A stretch of DNA of 64,000 nt from Triglochin maritima (lineage: Eukaryota > Streptophyta > Magnoliopsida > Alismatales > Juncaginaceae). The stretch lies in contig OY821772.1 in the NCBI GenBank assembly GCA_963682175.1, positions 15,182,743-15,246,742 on the forward strand, in the 5' to 3' direction. A program made the position numbers and the translations under genes. A model generated the notes under the pieces. The model had not been told where the DNA came from. It ran no database searches and worked only from the letters and a program-made list of their open reading frames with translations. Shown here piece after piece: positions 1 through 11,249 of this stretch. Positions within the stretch are counted from its first letter, which is position 1; every line of letters begins with the position of its first letter.

Positions 1-524
1 AACGAAATCATCCTCAACCGGACAGAATCCTCGTCAAGCTGTTGAAGCTTGAACATGGAGCATACTTCCTCGAATTCGCGTATAAAAATATACGGATCCT
101 CCTTATTGGCAGTAAAGGTTGGAAGCATGCTCACATACTGAGGTTTCAGCTCATAATTGTTCCTGCGAGCAGGGGGAACAACTATGCAAGAAGGTTGCGC
201 GGCCCGAACAGGATGGGTCCGCTCCCACAACGTCATCGGCCTATCCTGTCGAGCTAAAGGTGGTGGTGCACCTAGAACTCGATCCTGACCGAATCTCCCT
301 TCCTCTCGAGTCAGAGGAGGAGGAGAAGGAGGTCTACGTGGTGGTGGGAATGGACCGAGGTAGTCCATGTGTGGAACCCGGTCTCCCTCGCCACCACGAG
401 ACGACTCGCCTTCTTGCTCCAAAGGAGCACGAGGCGGAGATGGTCGATCACCAAGATCTTCAATCTCAGAAATAAGCACTCTCTCGAGTCGAGCGCTCTC
501 ACCAGAACGAGCCCAACCTCGCAT
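1..524 (-). CDS. Athila-type retrotransposon Gag, N-terminal part (runs off the window)
   Basis: An open frame on the minus strand starts at the ATG at 524 and stays open to the window edge (about 174 codons). The first ~125 residues are Arg/Pro-rich and disordered-looking (a PPPRRPPSPPPL stretch). The segment near the edge contains PTFTANKEDPYIFIREFEEV, the start of the Gag core typical of plant Athila/Tat Ty3-gypsy elements, which packages the element RNA into particles. The frame lies downstream, in minus orientation, of a tRNA-Asp primer site and LTR, as expected for gag. The leader and first ~25 codons resemble those of the element at 57953-64000, but the protein then diverges from that one. 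Integrity beyond the edge cannot be judged. The Gag assignment is quite secure; lineage is by recall. Confidence 0.72.
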   Translation of the reverse strand, partial: MRGWARSGESARLERVLISEIEDLGDRPSPPRAPLEQEGESSRGGEGDRVPHMDYLGPFPPPRRPPSPPPLTREEGRFGQDRVLGAPPPLARQDRPMTLWERTHPVRAAQPSCIVVPPARRNNYELKPQYVSMLPTFTANKEDPYIFIREFEEVCSMFKLQQLDEDSVRLRMIS

Positions 525-1578
525 AAAAATGCTCGACTCGACTCTAACAAACACACAACAGAAGGTGTACTAGAGGAGGAGACTAAACGTAGAGAATAGA
601 TGAGGAGAGGACTCAGGTGAGGAGAGAAGAATCCCTAGAGCTAGCGTGGGTAGTGGGATCAGGAAGAAGCCTAACTAGCAAGCACGGCTCAAACAAAGTA
701 AGGCAATGGGTCCTTAAGCTAGACGACGCCTAACTTCGAGGTCACTAGCCTTGACACGCCTCACCTCCCTACAACGAGGACCACAATGCCCAGCAAGTGA
801 TACCAGATCCGGAGATCCAGTACCTCCTACTATCGACAAGGTAGGCAACGCCGATCAGGTCATGACGGTCTCGACTAGATTACTCTCCTAGTGCGTCCGA
901 ATTCCTTAGGGCCAATGTCTACTTGCTTTTAGTTAAGGCTTTATTAAGAGTGGTTTTTGGGGCCAAGGAAAGGGTGATGAAATCCCCCACCTTATCTTTT
1001 ATGGGACAGCCCCTCCTTAGTAGCGATTTGATCCTAGATCTAGCAATCAATCGCTCCAATCAAACGCTCTCTCACTCTTGTCCCGATGCACCTTACTAAC
1101 TAATGCATGAAAGAAACATGCATGAATGAGGGATGTGGGTGCACGTACCTCACGCCAGCAATCAACGACAAAATGTAAAGCAAAGAAAAGACAAATGCAT
1201 GCAAGGTCTACCAATGGTGCATGACCTAGATGGCAAGAAGTCTAATCTTTTGCTTTGAGTTTTATGGTCCAAGTTGATTAATGGGGGAGTTATTAATGAT
1301 CTGGGAGCAAACCAGAAGTCACAACATGCAAAATAGAGCTCCCAGATAACCAAATAGAAGAAAACAACTACAAGAAAAAAATTCAAGGCAAGAGGACCTC
1401 ACCAGGCCGCCAGTTGGCGGTCTACAACCGCTGATTGGCGGTCCCTTTTGGTCTTCTGGTCCTCAGATTTTCCCAGTAGCCTCCCCTTGATCAGAGTGTT
1501 CCCTGAAACTAAGAAAAACTAAAAACAAAAAATTAAAAACCCCTCGAATCGTCCAAACCAAGGTCTGGACAGCGCACC
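525..1578 (-). other. 5' leader of the Athila-type element
   Basis: This stretch between the primer site and gag is closely similar to 62654-63721 of the second element, including the block around 720-1000. It holds no convincing ORF. A palindrome-plus-half-site (CCGCC/GGCGG type) lies near 1410-1445, just inside the primer site. Confidence 0.6.
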
Positions 1579-1596
1579 TCCCCGGCAACGGCGCCA
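1579..1596 (-). promoter_or_regulatory. Primer binding site, tRNA-Asp type
   Basis: On the minus strand this reads TGGCGCCGTTGCCGGGGA, complementary over 18 nt to the 3' end of plant tRNA-Asp(GUC) as recalled. It sits 6 nt inside the LTR end at 1603. tRNA-Asp priming is known for Athila-type elements, and this fixes the element's minus orientation. Confidence 0.85.
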
Positions 1597-1602
1597 AAAA
1601 CT

Positions 1603-3158
1603 TGATTGATCTCGTTTTATATTTCTACCGCAAGTGCACGGCCGCGTTGAAGCGGTGGCAAATACGGGTCGTCCACTGGGAGGTGTGTCGACACTTGGTT
1701 CGTGCGAAGGCAAGGGGTAAAGAAAGAAGAAAAGGATTGGTTACACTAAACAACACTACAATGCTAAACTAGAATGCAAAAGGAAATGAAGATAAGCAAT
1801 AAAACTAAACCCCAAAGGGGGTAGAGAACTGATGTGAACATAAAGATGTGTGTGTGTGTGTGTTCAATTAAGCTCCTCACAACATGTAGTGCATGAAATC
1901 ATAAAACTACATCCAATCTTGCCTCTACATGAATTAAGATAAGACTACATCATTAAAACATACAAGACAATGATTGGAATGAAGCTACATGAACTCAAGT
2001 ATAAAGACTAGACCTTACTATGCCTCCACATGAATTAAGATGACTACATCATTAAAACATACAAGACATTAGCTAAGGAAAAGGCAACAAGAGTACATAC
2101 ACTACAAATTGTGTTTCCAATATTAACTTCATCCATATCCTAACCTTATCATTCCCCATAAAATAGGTCCACTAATCAAAGCATAAGCTAAGCTTCATTC
2201 AAGAGCATTAGCATATCAAAGATAAGAGTGGAGACCCATTAGATGGTTATGGAAATCATATAAAGCTCAAGGGATAAAAATAACACACACTTAATACACT
2301 ACATTATTATATCACATATTTCTCCACCCCCCACATGGGGATGGAACTACTCACTACTCATTACACTAACTAATTTAGCAAAGGAAAGCATAATACTGAA
2401 ATGAAATTTATACTACTTAAGCAAGAAATATTAAAGAAGCATAAAACTAAACAAACAAACAAGCATGCAAATGAAAGGAAATTAAACTAAGAGAGAAACA
2501 ACATCATTAAAAGAAAACTTCTATTATTAACTCACTCAATTACAAGTAGCTCTTCCTCCACTAGAGTTTTGCTTCAAGGCTTCACTCTTAGTAGGGAAGA
2601 TGGCCACCAAGAGGGAGATGGATACAATGGGAGGTGAAGAGTTCTATTTATAAGCATGGAAAAAGCTAATCAGGGACAATCCCCCGATGTGGGACTAAAC
2701 CAATACCAAAAATAGCCTAAACGAACACTAATACAAGTCCAGGAGAAGTTGGGGCGGATCCTGCATGATCCAGACCGCCAATTGGCGGCCTATAAAGCCC
2801 AGATCCGTCTGAGTCTTCTGGTGGGCTTGCCATGGTGTGTTTCTTGGTCTTGGATGCATCTAGCTGGTTTAGTGGAGCTCCGACCCGAATCGAATTGACA
2901 AAATACTCCTCATGATGGTGTGGAGTTTCCTGTTTTGCTCTTAGGTCCTTCTGTCTTACGATCAGGTCCTTCTCCCTTGCATCTTGGTCCCCAGGTCTCA
3001 CAATTAGGTCATTTTTCCTGCTTTTGGGTCCTTTCATGGCTCTTCTCTTCAAACCTCTTTATTTCTGAAAACTAAACATAAAACTCGTCACGTAGCATTG
3101 CTTAGGTGTAAGATAATGGATATAAGGTACAAATATAAGCATGAAATGATGTCAATCA
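1603..3158 (-). repeat. 5' LTR of the Athila-type element (about 1.56 kb)
   Basis: It starts TGATTGAT and ends ATGTCAATCA, so the termini form the inverted pair TGATTGA/TCAATCA. It is nearly collinear with 36052-37586 and 57953-59485. Inside are a (TG)n run near 1850 and a minus-strand TATA box (TTATAAATAG) near 2645-2655. A perfect palindrome CCGCCAATTGGCGG lies near 2768-2781. The right boundary falls inside the integrase of a chromovirus. The flanking target duplicate cannot be tested because the other end is outside the window. Confidence 0.85.
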
Positions 3159-6100
3159 AGCTCCCTCCTAAGTCCGCCAAGCTTAGGTACGAAGGGTCGT
3201 CGTCCCTTTGCATAGAGGATCCCATCCTCAAACCAGTAGCGCCTCGTGATCCCATCCTCGATCTGCTTCTTGATTCTGATGCATTCAGAGTCTTGCTCAG
3301 TGTGGCCCCTCAGCTTCGTGAGCATGTCGCCTTCTATGTTGGTGATGGAAGAAATGCGACCTGTCTCCTCACAGACCATGCGGCTCAAGGCATCTGCTAC
3401 CTGGTTGACGCGCCCCGGCTTGTACTTGAGTTCGTAGTAGAACTCAGCCAAGTAGTCTTGCCACCCCGCTTGCTTTGGGCTTAGCTTCTTCATAGTTTCC
3501 CAACAGCTAGTCGCGACGTTATCCGTCCATACTACGAACTTTGTCCCGAGCAAGTATACCCGCCAAGTGCGTAGGCAGTGTACAACGGCTGTCATCTCCC
3601 TTTCATGCACAGAGTAGCGCCTCTCTGTTGCATTAAGCTTGCGACTTTCGTAAGCGATTGGGTGCCCATTTTGGGTAAGCACCCCTCCGATTGCTAAGTC
3701 TGAGGCGTCGGTGAAGACTTCGAATGGCAAATTCCAGTCTGGCAACTTGAGAAAAGGAGTAGTTGTCACCACCCGCCTCAGTTCATCAAATGCCTCCTGG
3801 CATTGCAGCTCCCATGCCCATTGCCGATCCTTCTTCAATAGGTCGGTGAGTGGTGCGGCAATCCTTGAGTAGCTCTTAACGAATTTGCGGTAGTAGTTCG
3901 TCAAACCAAGGAAAGACCTTAGTTCTGGCACCTTCTTCGGTACTGGTCATTGCTCGATAGCCTCGATCTTCTTTGGGTCCATGCGCACCTCGCCACTTCC
4001 TATGATGTGCCCCAAAAAAGAGATCTCCTTCTGACCGAAGGCGCACTTCTCAGGCTTCAGAAAAAGCCTGTGTTGCCGTAACTTTTCGAACGCCAATCTG
4101 AGATGTCGTTCATGCGTCTCCAAGTCCCTGCTATAAACAACAATGTCGTCCAAATAGACTACAACAAAGTCATCTATGTAGTCGCTAAAGACATCATTCA
4201 TTAAGTTACAAAAAGTTGCTGGTGCATTTGTCAAGCCAAATGGCATGACTAAAAACTCATAAGACCCATAGCGAGTGACGCATGCAGTCTTGGGCACGTC
4301 CTCCTCAGCAATCCGGACCTGGTAGTAACCGCTCCTCAAGTCCATCTTGGAGAAATACTGTGCTTGCCCAAGTTTATCGAACAAGTCCTCCACGTGTGGC
4401 ACCGGGTACTTATTCTTGATGGTCACCTTGTTCAGCGCGCGGTAGTTTATGCACAACCGCAAGCTTCCGTCCTTCTTCTTCTGAAAGATGACGGGTGCTC
4501 CATATGGGGCTTTGCTGGGTCGCAGTAGTCCAGCATCAAGCAACTCCTTCAGTTGCTTCTTGAGTTCCTCCAGGTGGATCGGGGCCATGCGGTATGGGGC
4601 TTGGGCAGGTGGTCGAGCTCCGGGCACAAGCTCTATCTTGTGATCCACAGCTCGTTTTGGTGGTAGCTCCTTCGGTAGGGTGTTGGGCATGATGTCGCCG
4701 TAGAGTTTCAGTAGCGGCTGGATCTCAGCAGGTACCTCCTCCATAGGGCCCTCGTCTGGTTCCACAAGAGCAGCTAGAAAGGTCTCCTCCCCTTTTCGGA
4801 CGCCATCTTTGAGCTGCAAGGCTGAGAGTAGCCTCACGACCCCTTCCTCGTCCACACCCTTGACGAAACAAGGCGTGCCACCCCCAGTGACCATTATCCC
4901 TCCCAGATAGGGCATTATGCCCACCTGTGCCTGCATCAAAAATTCCATACCTAGAATGACTTTGAAGTCATCGAGGGGCACGGACATGAAGTTGCTGGTA
5001 CCGCTCCAGTCGCCAACCTCCAGGCGCGCACGGGCCACCCCAGCAATCTTCCTTGCCTCCGAGTTAACCGCCTTGACGCGGCTTCCATCTTTCGCAAGCT
5101 CCAGCCCCAACGTCATTGCCTCTGTCTCAGCGACAAAGTTATGTGTTGCCCCAGTGTCCACCATGGCTCGTACCTTGTGGCCGTTGATAGTAGCCTCCAC
5201 GTGAAGCAGGTCGCAACCCTTTTTTCCTCGAAAACTCCTGATAGCATTCAAGAGTTTCAGTGGATTGACCCTTACCTCTTCTTGCTCCTCGGCCACAAGT
5301 GCGTTCAGTTTCTCCTTCTTTGGGCATTCCTTAGCTCGGTGAGGACCGTCGCATATGAAGCATCCCCCTGGCTTCTTGGTCCTACCTTTGTCCAGCTTTG
5401 GCCCTTCACTTTTCTCGGACTTGGACTTGCCCTTACCCTTGTCCTTACCCTTGTCCTTGCCCTTCGTCTCCTGTTGCCCAGTTGTCTTATAGTCCACAAG
5501 AGCATCAGCGGCGATCAGGGTGCTTTGGAGATCTTTGACGCCAAGTCTCCGAAGCTCGGTTTGGGCCCATCCTTGCAGTCCAGCAATGAAGTTGTACAAC
5601 TTGTCCTCTTCACTCATGGATTTGATATCCAACAGCAAGGATGAGAAATCCTTCACGTACTCGCGTACTGTGCTCGTGTGCTTGAGTCTCCTTAGCGCAT
5701 CACGAGCCATCTAGGCGGTGTTGGTTGGCAAGAACTGGGCACGCAGTTCCTTAGTCATGTCCCCCCATGTGGAGATGGCTGGCTGGGCGGGGTCGACGCT
5801 CCTCGATCGCCACCACAGCTTAGCATCCCCTGCAAGAAACATAGCCCCAAGTGTTACCTTGTCAACCTCTTTTGTGGAGAGCGCCTTGAAGTACTCTTCC
5901 AAGTTCCAAAGGAAGTTCTCGAGCTCCTTAGCATTCCTGGCTCCGTGGAAAGCTTTGGGCTCGGGAACCTTTAGTCGCTTCCCACCCGTCTCGTCCCCAT
6001 GCTCGCGCAAGGCGCGCTTGATAAGCGCCATATCATCTGCCAATGTCTCAAACCTCAGAGACATCTCCTCCTTGACCTCGCCCCAGGTGTCCTCCGTGGT

Positions 6101-6232
6101 CGCCCTCGAGACAAGCTCCTGGACGGTTGCCTCCAACGCTTCGATTCGGTTGTCACGCTCGAGATTTGACGCCTCCAATGCTCGAACCTTGCCCTCAAGG
6201 GCAACGAGACGCTCCGCCGTCCTCGTTTCCAT
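3159..6232 (-). pseudogene. Chromovirus gag-pol polyprotein with two in-frame stops, truncated in integrase
   Basis: Starts at the ATG at 6232. In order: an N-terminal coiled coil; the Gag core (segment ARNAKELENFLWNLEEYFKA); a zinc knuckle [13 protein letters not shown] (C-X2-C-X3-H-X4-C, a spacing found in Galadriel/Reina-type chromoviruses); a protease with [10 protein letters not shown]; an RT with the catalytic YLDDIVVYS box; an RNase H with FTDAS and WTDN; then the first residues of integrase up to GLRREL. Two stops interrupt it, one near 5711 (TAG) in gag and one near 3947 (TGA) after RT. Both fall where homologues have Trp, so each is probably TGG changed to a stop. The polyprotein would process and copy the element RNA into DNA, but this copy is dead. 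Confidence 0.86.
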
Positions 6233-6234
6233 CA

Positions 6235-6246
6235 GCTTTGATACCA
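6235..6246 (-). promoter_or_regulatory. Primer binding site, initiator tRNA-Met type
   Basis: The minus strand reads TGGTATCAAAGC, one mismatch from the common plant primer site TGGTATCAGAGC. It lies 5 nt inside the LTR end at 6252 and just upstream of gag. Confidence 0.75.
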
Positions 6247-6251
6247 GGCAG

Positions 6252-6967
6252 TGACGGGGTTTCTTTTTGCTTGGGTTCTAGCTCAAAACCCCGATCAGCT
6301 CCTAGCTAAACCTCCCTCGTTAGCTATGGATAAAACCCTAAGAGTAGCCTTGTCAGATAGCTCCAATTCAGTACTCACTCAAACGCACACAAGAATGGAG
6401 CAATCCCCGTTTTGTATTTCTCTACACAAACATACAAAGGTACAATTCTCTCAGATGGGTTGGTTGTGACAACTCCACAACTCAACGCCCCTATATATAG
6501 GTCTCAACCTATAGCTATTTGCTCCAAGAGGCATTCAAGTGCCCACTTCAATGCCTCCATCAAGTCAGATCTAAAGACGCATGGAGAGGCAGGAAAGTTT
6601 CCTTGTTTGCACCAACGAACCAGCAAACTTTCCTTATGTGTCGCGTCCCCTCAGATACTTGCCTTCTTAGGCCCAACGAGCCAGGTAGCCTTCCTTATCT
6701 GTCGCGTCCCCTCAGATAGTTGCCTTCTTTGCACCAACGAGCCAGGTAGCTTTCCTTATCTGCTCGTCTGTTGGATGCACGTCCCTGATCCGAGAGAAGA
6801 TCCGCCTGGATCCTAGCAAGCTCACTTGCTTGGCCCGTTTGTTCCCAAGCCTCCTGCTTGTGTCCACGGGCCCGTGTGACCCCATGCATCCTCCTGAACA
6901 ACCTCCTTTGGCTAAGCCCAGGGAACCATAGGCGTCACAAGGCCATAGCGGCCTTAAGGGTGTAACA
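6252..6967 (-). repeat. 5' LTR of the chromovirus (716 bp)
   Basis: On the minus strand it begins TGTTACACCC and ends CCCCGTCA, followed by the primer site. It contains a TATATA box near 6491. Tandem-like blocks around 6600-6760 repeat a segment with the core CGTCCCCTCAGATA. Confidence 0.7.
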
Positions 6968-7458
6968 GTAAGATCCCTATATATATTTATTGTTACATCC
7001 TAACCCTTTGCTTATGGGTTTATTGTGTTTTAGGTGGTGGATTAGAGGAGGTTAAGATGGATTGAGATGGACGGTTGAGATTTGTTTGGGTTGAGTATAA
7101 AGGTGATTCCTCTCTCTCTCTCTTCACTCACTCACTCTCTCACCCGCACTCTCTCTCTCTCTCAATCCGTTCTGTTCTAAGATTAGAGCTCCGGAGAGGT
7201 GGACGATCGGCAAGGTGAGGGTAGCTCGGGTGTTGCCGGAGTGGAGGGATCGAGAGCGAGGCGTTCTTCGGAGAGAAGTGCGTGGAGAGGAAGTGCTCGT
7301 GGAAGCGACCTTCGTGGTTTCTTCAAAGACTTCTTCAAGCCTTAAAGGTATGTCAAGCTTTAATTTAATCCTCCCTTAAGCCTTCGTGAGGATTGGAGTG
7401 GCCGACGGTAGGCCGGAAGGCTCGTCGAGGGTCTTGCAGCAGCTTTCCTGCTCTAGAA

Positions 7459-7943
7459 CGGTCGACCGGGCGTAGTGTATTTTGGGCAAATCTCTTGCAC
7501 CGGTCGAACGATACCCTAGGGGTGGTCGACCGGTGGTGCAATCTTTGCAAGAGGAAGAGGCTCTGGGTGCTTTCGGTCGAACGGATCCCCTTTGCTGGTC
7601 GACGGAAAGCACTGCGTAAGTCGGTTGGGGGCGTTGATCATCCAAACGGTCGACCGCTCGTTGACTTATCCGACCGATGACTTAAGTTAACTTAATGGCC
7701 GGTCGACAAGAGTTGTTTCGGTCGACCATGTGGTGTGGATTGTTGGTGAGTTTTACTGGCAGCGATCGGTCGACCGGTTGTGGATTTTAGTCCGACTGAT
7801 TATTTCTTTTGAGAAAAGAGTATTTCACTGTTGGATTTCGGTCGAACGGGGCCCTTTGCCGTTCGACGGGTTGGACGTTATTTCAGTTATTTTGCGGAAT
7901 AGTAGTGGAGTTTGGTCGACCGTTTATGGATTTAGTTCGACCG
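7459..7943 (+). promoter_or_regulatory. Array of paired GGTCGACC palindromes in the LTR
   Basis: Pairs start at 7501/7523, 7574/7596, 7839/7860 and 7913/7934 (spacings 22, 22, 21, 21), plus single copies at 7459, 7646 and 7770. Half sites vary slightly (CGGTCGAACG, TGGTCGACCG), but the spacing is kept. The region follows the LTR promoter, which differs from the upstream position of the arrays in the Copia LTRs. Function is unknown; a binding platform is inferred. Confidence 0.6.
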
Positions 7944-8089
7944 TTTGGACACTGTTTTGCATATAAATGCTTGTGTAGTGTGTGGTTGGATCTGCCTCGA
8001 GGGTAACTGGTCCCCGACCTTTTTGGGCGGCGGTACGGACATGTCGGCCTGAGAGGAAGATCGTGGTTGTGGCTCTACGGAGCGGGTTC

Positions 8090-8340
8090 CTTGTGAGCAC
8101 ATTTGTTGTGGCCGAGACTCTGACCGACGGTGCCTTGTGAGCACATTTGTTGTGGCCGAGACTCTGACCTACGGTGCCTTGTGAGCACGTTGTTGTGGTC
8201 GATGTTTTTCCGGTGGTGCCTTGTGAGCACGTTGTTGTGGCCGAGACTCTGACCGGCGGTGCCTTTTGTGCACGTGTGTTGTGGGGTTGGTGTGAGAGGA
8301 CACTTGAGACCCGTGGTCGATGTTTTCCGGCAGTGCCTTC
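8090..8340 (+). repeat. About 44-bp tandem repeats in the Tekay-like LTR
   Basis: Roughly five diverging copies of a unit containing GTTGTGGCCGAGACTCTGAC and GTGCCTTGTGAGCAC follow one another. The apparent ORFs across the repeats on both strands are by-products of the repetition. Confidence 0.75.
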
Positions 8341-8735
8341 TGTGCACGTGTGTCAGTTGTGCTTTTACTGCATTCTTCATTTCATGTCTCACATATCTAT
8401 GTTATGTTCATATCTTAGGGGTTTGGCATACGGGGTTTCCCAATGGGAAACTCAGGCATAGTTTTGTTGCATTTCAGGTCGTAAGCATCAGTAGGAGGTG
8501 GTGACTGAGGGCGGGAGCACTCGGACCAGATCCTTTCTTTATATCTTTTGAGGTTGATGATCACTCTTGTATCTAGTGTATACATTTTTTCATTGTAATC
8601 ATCTTTGATTCTTGTATTAGACATTGTACCACTTATTATATATATATATATTTGTGGTTTGGTAACGACCCTGGTGTTAATTCTTGTATCTTTTAAAAAG
8701 TTTTAAATTTTCCGCTGTTTCGGGGCGTTACAATT

Positions 8736-8748
8736 TGGTATAAGAGTC
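8736..8748 (+). promoter_or_regulatory. Degenerate initiator-Met primer site
   Basis: TGGTATAAGAGTC lies 3 nt after the LTR end; the usual plant site begins TGGTATCAGAGC. Confidence 0.6.
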
Positions 8749-8909
8749 TTTCGGTCCCAGTGTGCTTGTCCAATGAAACCACCTTAGAGGTCTTGCATTT
8801 AGTTGTCATTCATCATGCATTCATGATCATTAATTCATTGTCGTTTCCTGTCCTCTTGTGTAGATTCCTCCGAGACGTGTGAGACCACTTTCACGTTAAA
8901 GGGGCACCA

Positions 8910-10503
8910 GTGAGGAGACTGGTAGGGAGGACAGGGAGGAGGAGAGGACCCCCTCTTGGTAGGGTGGGCGAGTTTCTCGAGCGCCAGTCTGCACAGTCTG
9001 AGCAGGCAGGGGCAGGGGCAGTGCTGGATCGATTTATGCGTCAGCACCCTCCTTCCTTTGATGGTAGTGGTGAGCCGGAGGCAGCTGAGGATTGGGTCTT
9101 TAAGATCCAGAAGATCTTCAGAGCAATCGGATGTCCTTCCAAGAGGCAGGTGGATCTAGACACCTATGTGTTGGACGGAGAGGCAGCCAGCTGGTGGAGG
9201 TCCACGTCGGCTGTTGTTTTCGAGGATAGTGAGGAGGTGGGCTGGGAGGAATTCCTCGCGGAGTTCAACCAGCAGTATTTTCCACAGCATGCGCGTGACA
9301 GGAAAAGGGAGGAGTTCATGGCACTCGAGCAGCGAGAGATGACGTTAACGGCTTACATTGGCAGGTTTCACATCTTGGAGCATTACTGCCCAGATATCTA
9401 TGTGACGCCAGAGCAGAGAGCTCGGAAGTTCATCTGAGGGTTGAGGCTGCAGTTTCGGTCTCGTGTGACTACGAGCATGCCGCAGAATTTAGCTGATGCA
9501 GTGAAGTTTGCAACGATTATGGATCAGGACTACCAGGAGACGGTAGAGGCCAGGAAGGTGCAGACGAAGGTCAGTGTGCGACCTGGAGTTCAGACTTCGA
9601 GAAATCCAGACAAGAGGCCCCGGGTTGATAGCGGTGGATTTCAGCAGTCAGAGCAGTGCAAGCAGTGTGGTGGAGTTCACCCCGGGCACGGGTGTGGGGC
9701 TCGTTCAGGTGCATGCCATGGTTGTGGCCAAATGGGTCACTTCATTTGTTTCTGCCCGAGTAGGTCAGGTGGACCTAGTGGACGACCAGGTTCCTCCTCA
9801 TCTAGCGGAGCGGGACCGAATCGACCAGTTGCACCCCCCTAGCAGGGGAAGAGTGTTGGTCCTGTTTTCACCATCCATGCAGAGGAGGCTAGAGACGGCA
9901 GTGCTGTGGTGGAAGGTACGCTTTATGTTGATGGCTTGATAGCTAGAGTACTTTTCAATTGCAGGGTCACACACTCGTTCATCTCTGAGCAGTTTGCGAG
10001 CGTGTTAGGTCGCACACCTGCGATGTTGACTGCCACTTTGGAAGTCAGGACACTCTTGGGTTTGGTGGGCATTGTGGGGAGCTTCCTCCCCGACGCCACG
10101 GTTGTGGTGCCAAATCTTGAGGTGAAGAAGTTGGAAGATATCGAGGTTGTTCAGGATTTTCCTGAGGTATTTTCTGATGAGATCATTGGGTTGTCGCCTC
10201 TCAGAGAGATCGAGTTTGGTATCGATCTGGTAGCAGACTACACCGTAGTCAAAGGATCCGTATAGGATGGCGCCTGCTGAGTTAGCTGAGTTGAAGAAGC
10301 AGTTGCAGGATCTGCTAGATTCAGGTTTGATCAGACCCAGTGTTTCACCTTGGGGAGCTCCAGTGCTCTTCGTGAAGAAGAGGAACGACTCGTTGAGGAT
10401 GTGTATTGATTATAGAATGTTGAATAAGGTTACCATTAGGAATCGCTATCATTTACACAAGATTGAGGATCTTTTCGATCAATTGCAGTCGACGAGAGTA
10501 TAA
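8910..10503 (+). pseudogene. Tekay/Del-like gag-protease-RT remnant
   Basis: In order: Gag with FDGSGEPEAAEDWVFKIQKI and a Gag core; a zinc knuckle CHGCGQMGHFICFC (C-X2-C-X4-H-X4-C); a protease remnant VLFNCRVTHSFIS, in which the catalytic Asp-Ser-Gly is lost; a linker with an internal deletion; and the first RT motifs ([31 protein letters not shown]). The frame is broken by TGA at 9435, TAG near 9840 and a shift near 10250. It ends abruptly about 10503, before the RT catalytic box; no later pol domain or 3' LTR follows. The copy is dead and truncated. Confidence 0.85.
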
Positions 10504-11249
10504 TAGAGTTTGGATCTTTTACCCTTCACATAAGTGTAAGTTTTGTTGAGGTGATGGACCAACAAAAATTAACATAGTATTAGAGCGGGTCGATTGACCT
10601 GTAGGGGTCCACTCCAACTTATATTGTCACACGTAGACACGAAGAAAATTATCCCGATCACGCGTACAGTGGAGTGTTAAAAAATAGTCAAACATTATTA
10701 AACACAAATTGTGTGCAACACTTTATAATAAAGTTAAATTCATTATTCTTCACCTAAATGTTTATGTTTTATTGAGGTGATATACCAACTAAATTTAACA
10801 CTTACCAAGTTCCACGCCAGCAATATCAGTACTACTCACACTCTTCAGTACACGACCGACCACGTCTTGATTAGTCTTAAATTGTCTCGGAATAACACAT
10901 TTTGAAGGAAAAATAAATCAAGCTTCGTGCACTCAACATATCATAACCGAACTTTTAGAAGCACAGTACATAATCAAATTACAAGGGTAGCAATCAAACA
11001 ACTTACAAGGAGGTAACACTCCAAAAGAAAGCCAAAAAGGAATCTTACAAAGATAAATATATTACAACGCAGCAAACATCACCGACACGTGATAGGGCGG
11101 GGAGCACATAAATAACCTCCCATCCCAATTTGCTATCACTGCATCTGAATTTTCAACATTCTTACTGTCTTTTTTCCTTCATTTGTTGGGATGCAGCCAC
11201 AAAAATAAATATATGTAAGAATCTACAATTTAAACTAATGCTGAATCAC
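10504..11249. other. Gene-free stretch with degenerate LTR-end remnants
   Basis: Two diverged copies of a block (near 10529-10570 and 10746-10795), each ending in a TTAACA-like terminus, resemble LTR ends. The first is followed by TAGTATTAGAGCGGG, a decayed primer-site-like sequence. The rest downstream of the coiled-coil gene's stop is presumably its 3' UTR and flank. No clear polyadenylation signal was picked out. Confidence 0.4.

Larger units (their letters stand above)
3159..6967 (-). mobile_element. Truncated chromovirus (Ty3-gypsy) retrotransposon
   Basis: Read on the minus strand: LTR (6967-6252), initiator-Met-like primer site, gag, protease, reverse transcriptase, RNase H and the beginning of integrase. 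It is cut off at 3158/3159 by the Athila-type LTR, so the rest of integrase and the 3' LTR should lie left of the window. A possible 5-bp duplicate GTAAG follows the LTR at 6968-6972. Confidence 0.85.
6991..8732 (+). repeat. 5' LTR of a Tekay/Del-like element (about 1.74 kb)
   Basis: Runs from TGTTACATCC to GGGCGTTACA and is followed by a degenerate primer site. A TATA-like box (GTATAAAGG) lies near 7096. The part 7459-7943 carries spaced GGTCGACC-type palindromes, and 8090-8340 carries tandem repeats. A (TA)n run lies near 8637-8651. Confidence 0.75.

Noticed and set aside
5718..6254. Plus-strand 178-codon ORF opposite gag
   Set aside because: Antisense shadow of the chromovirus Gag.
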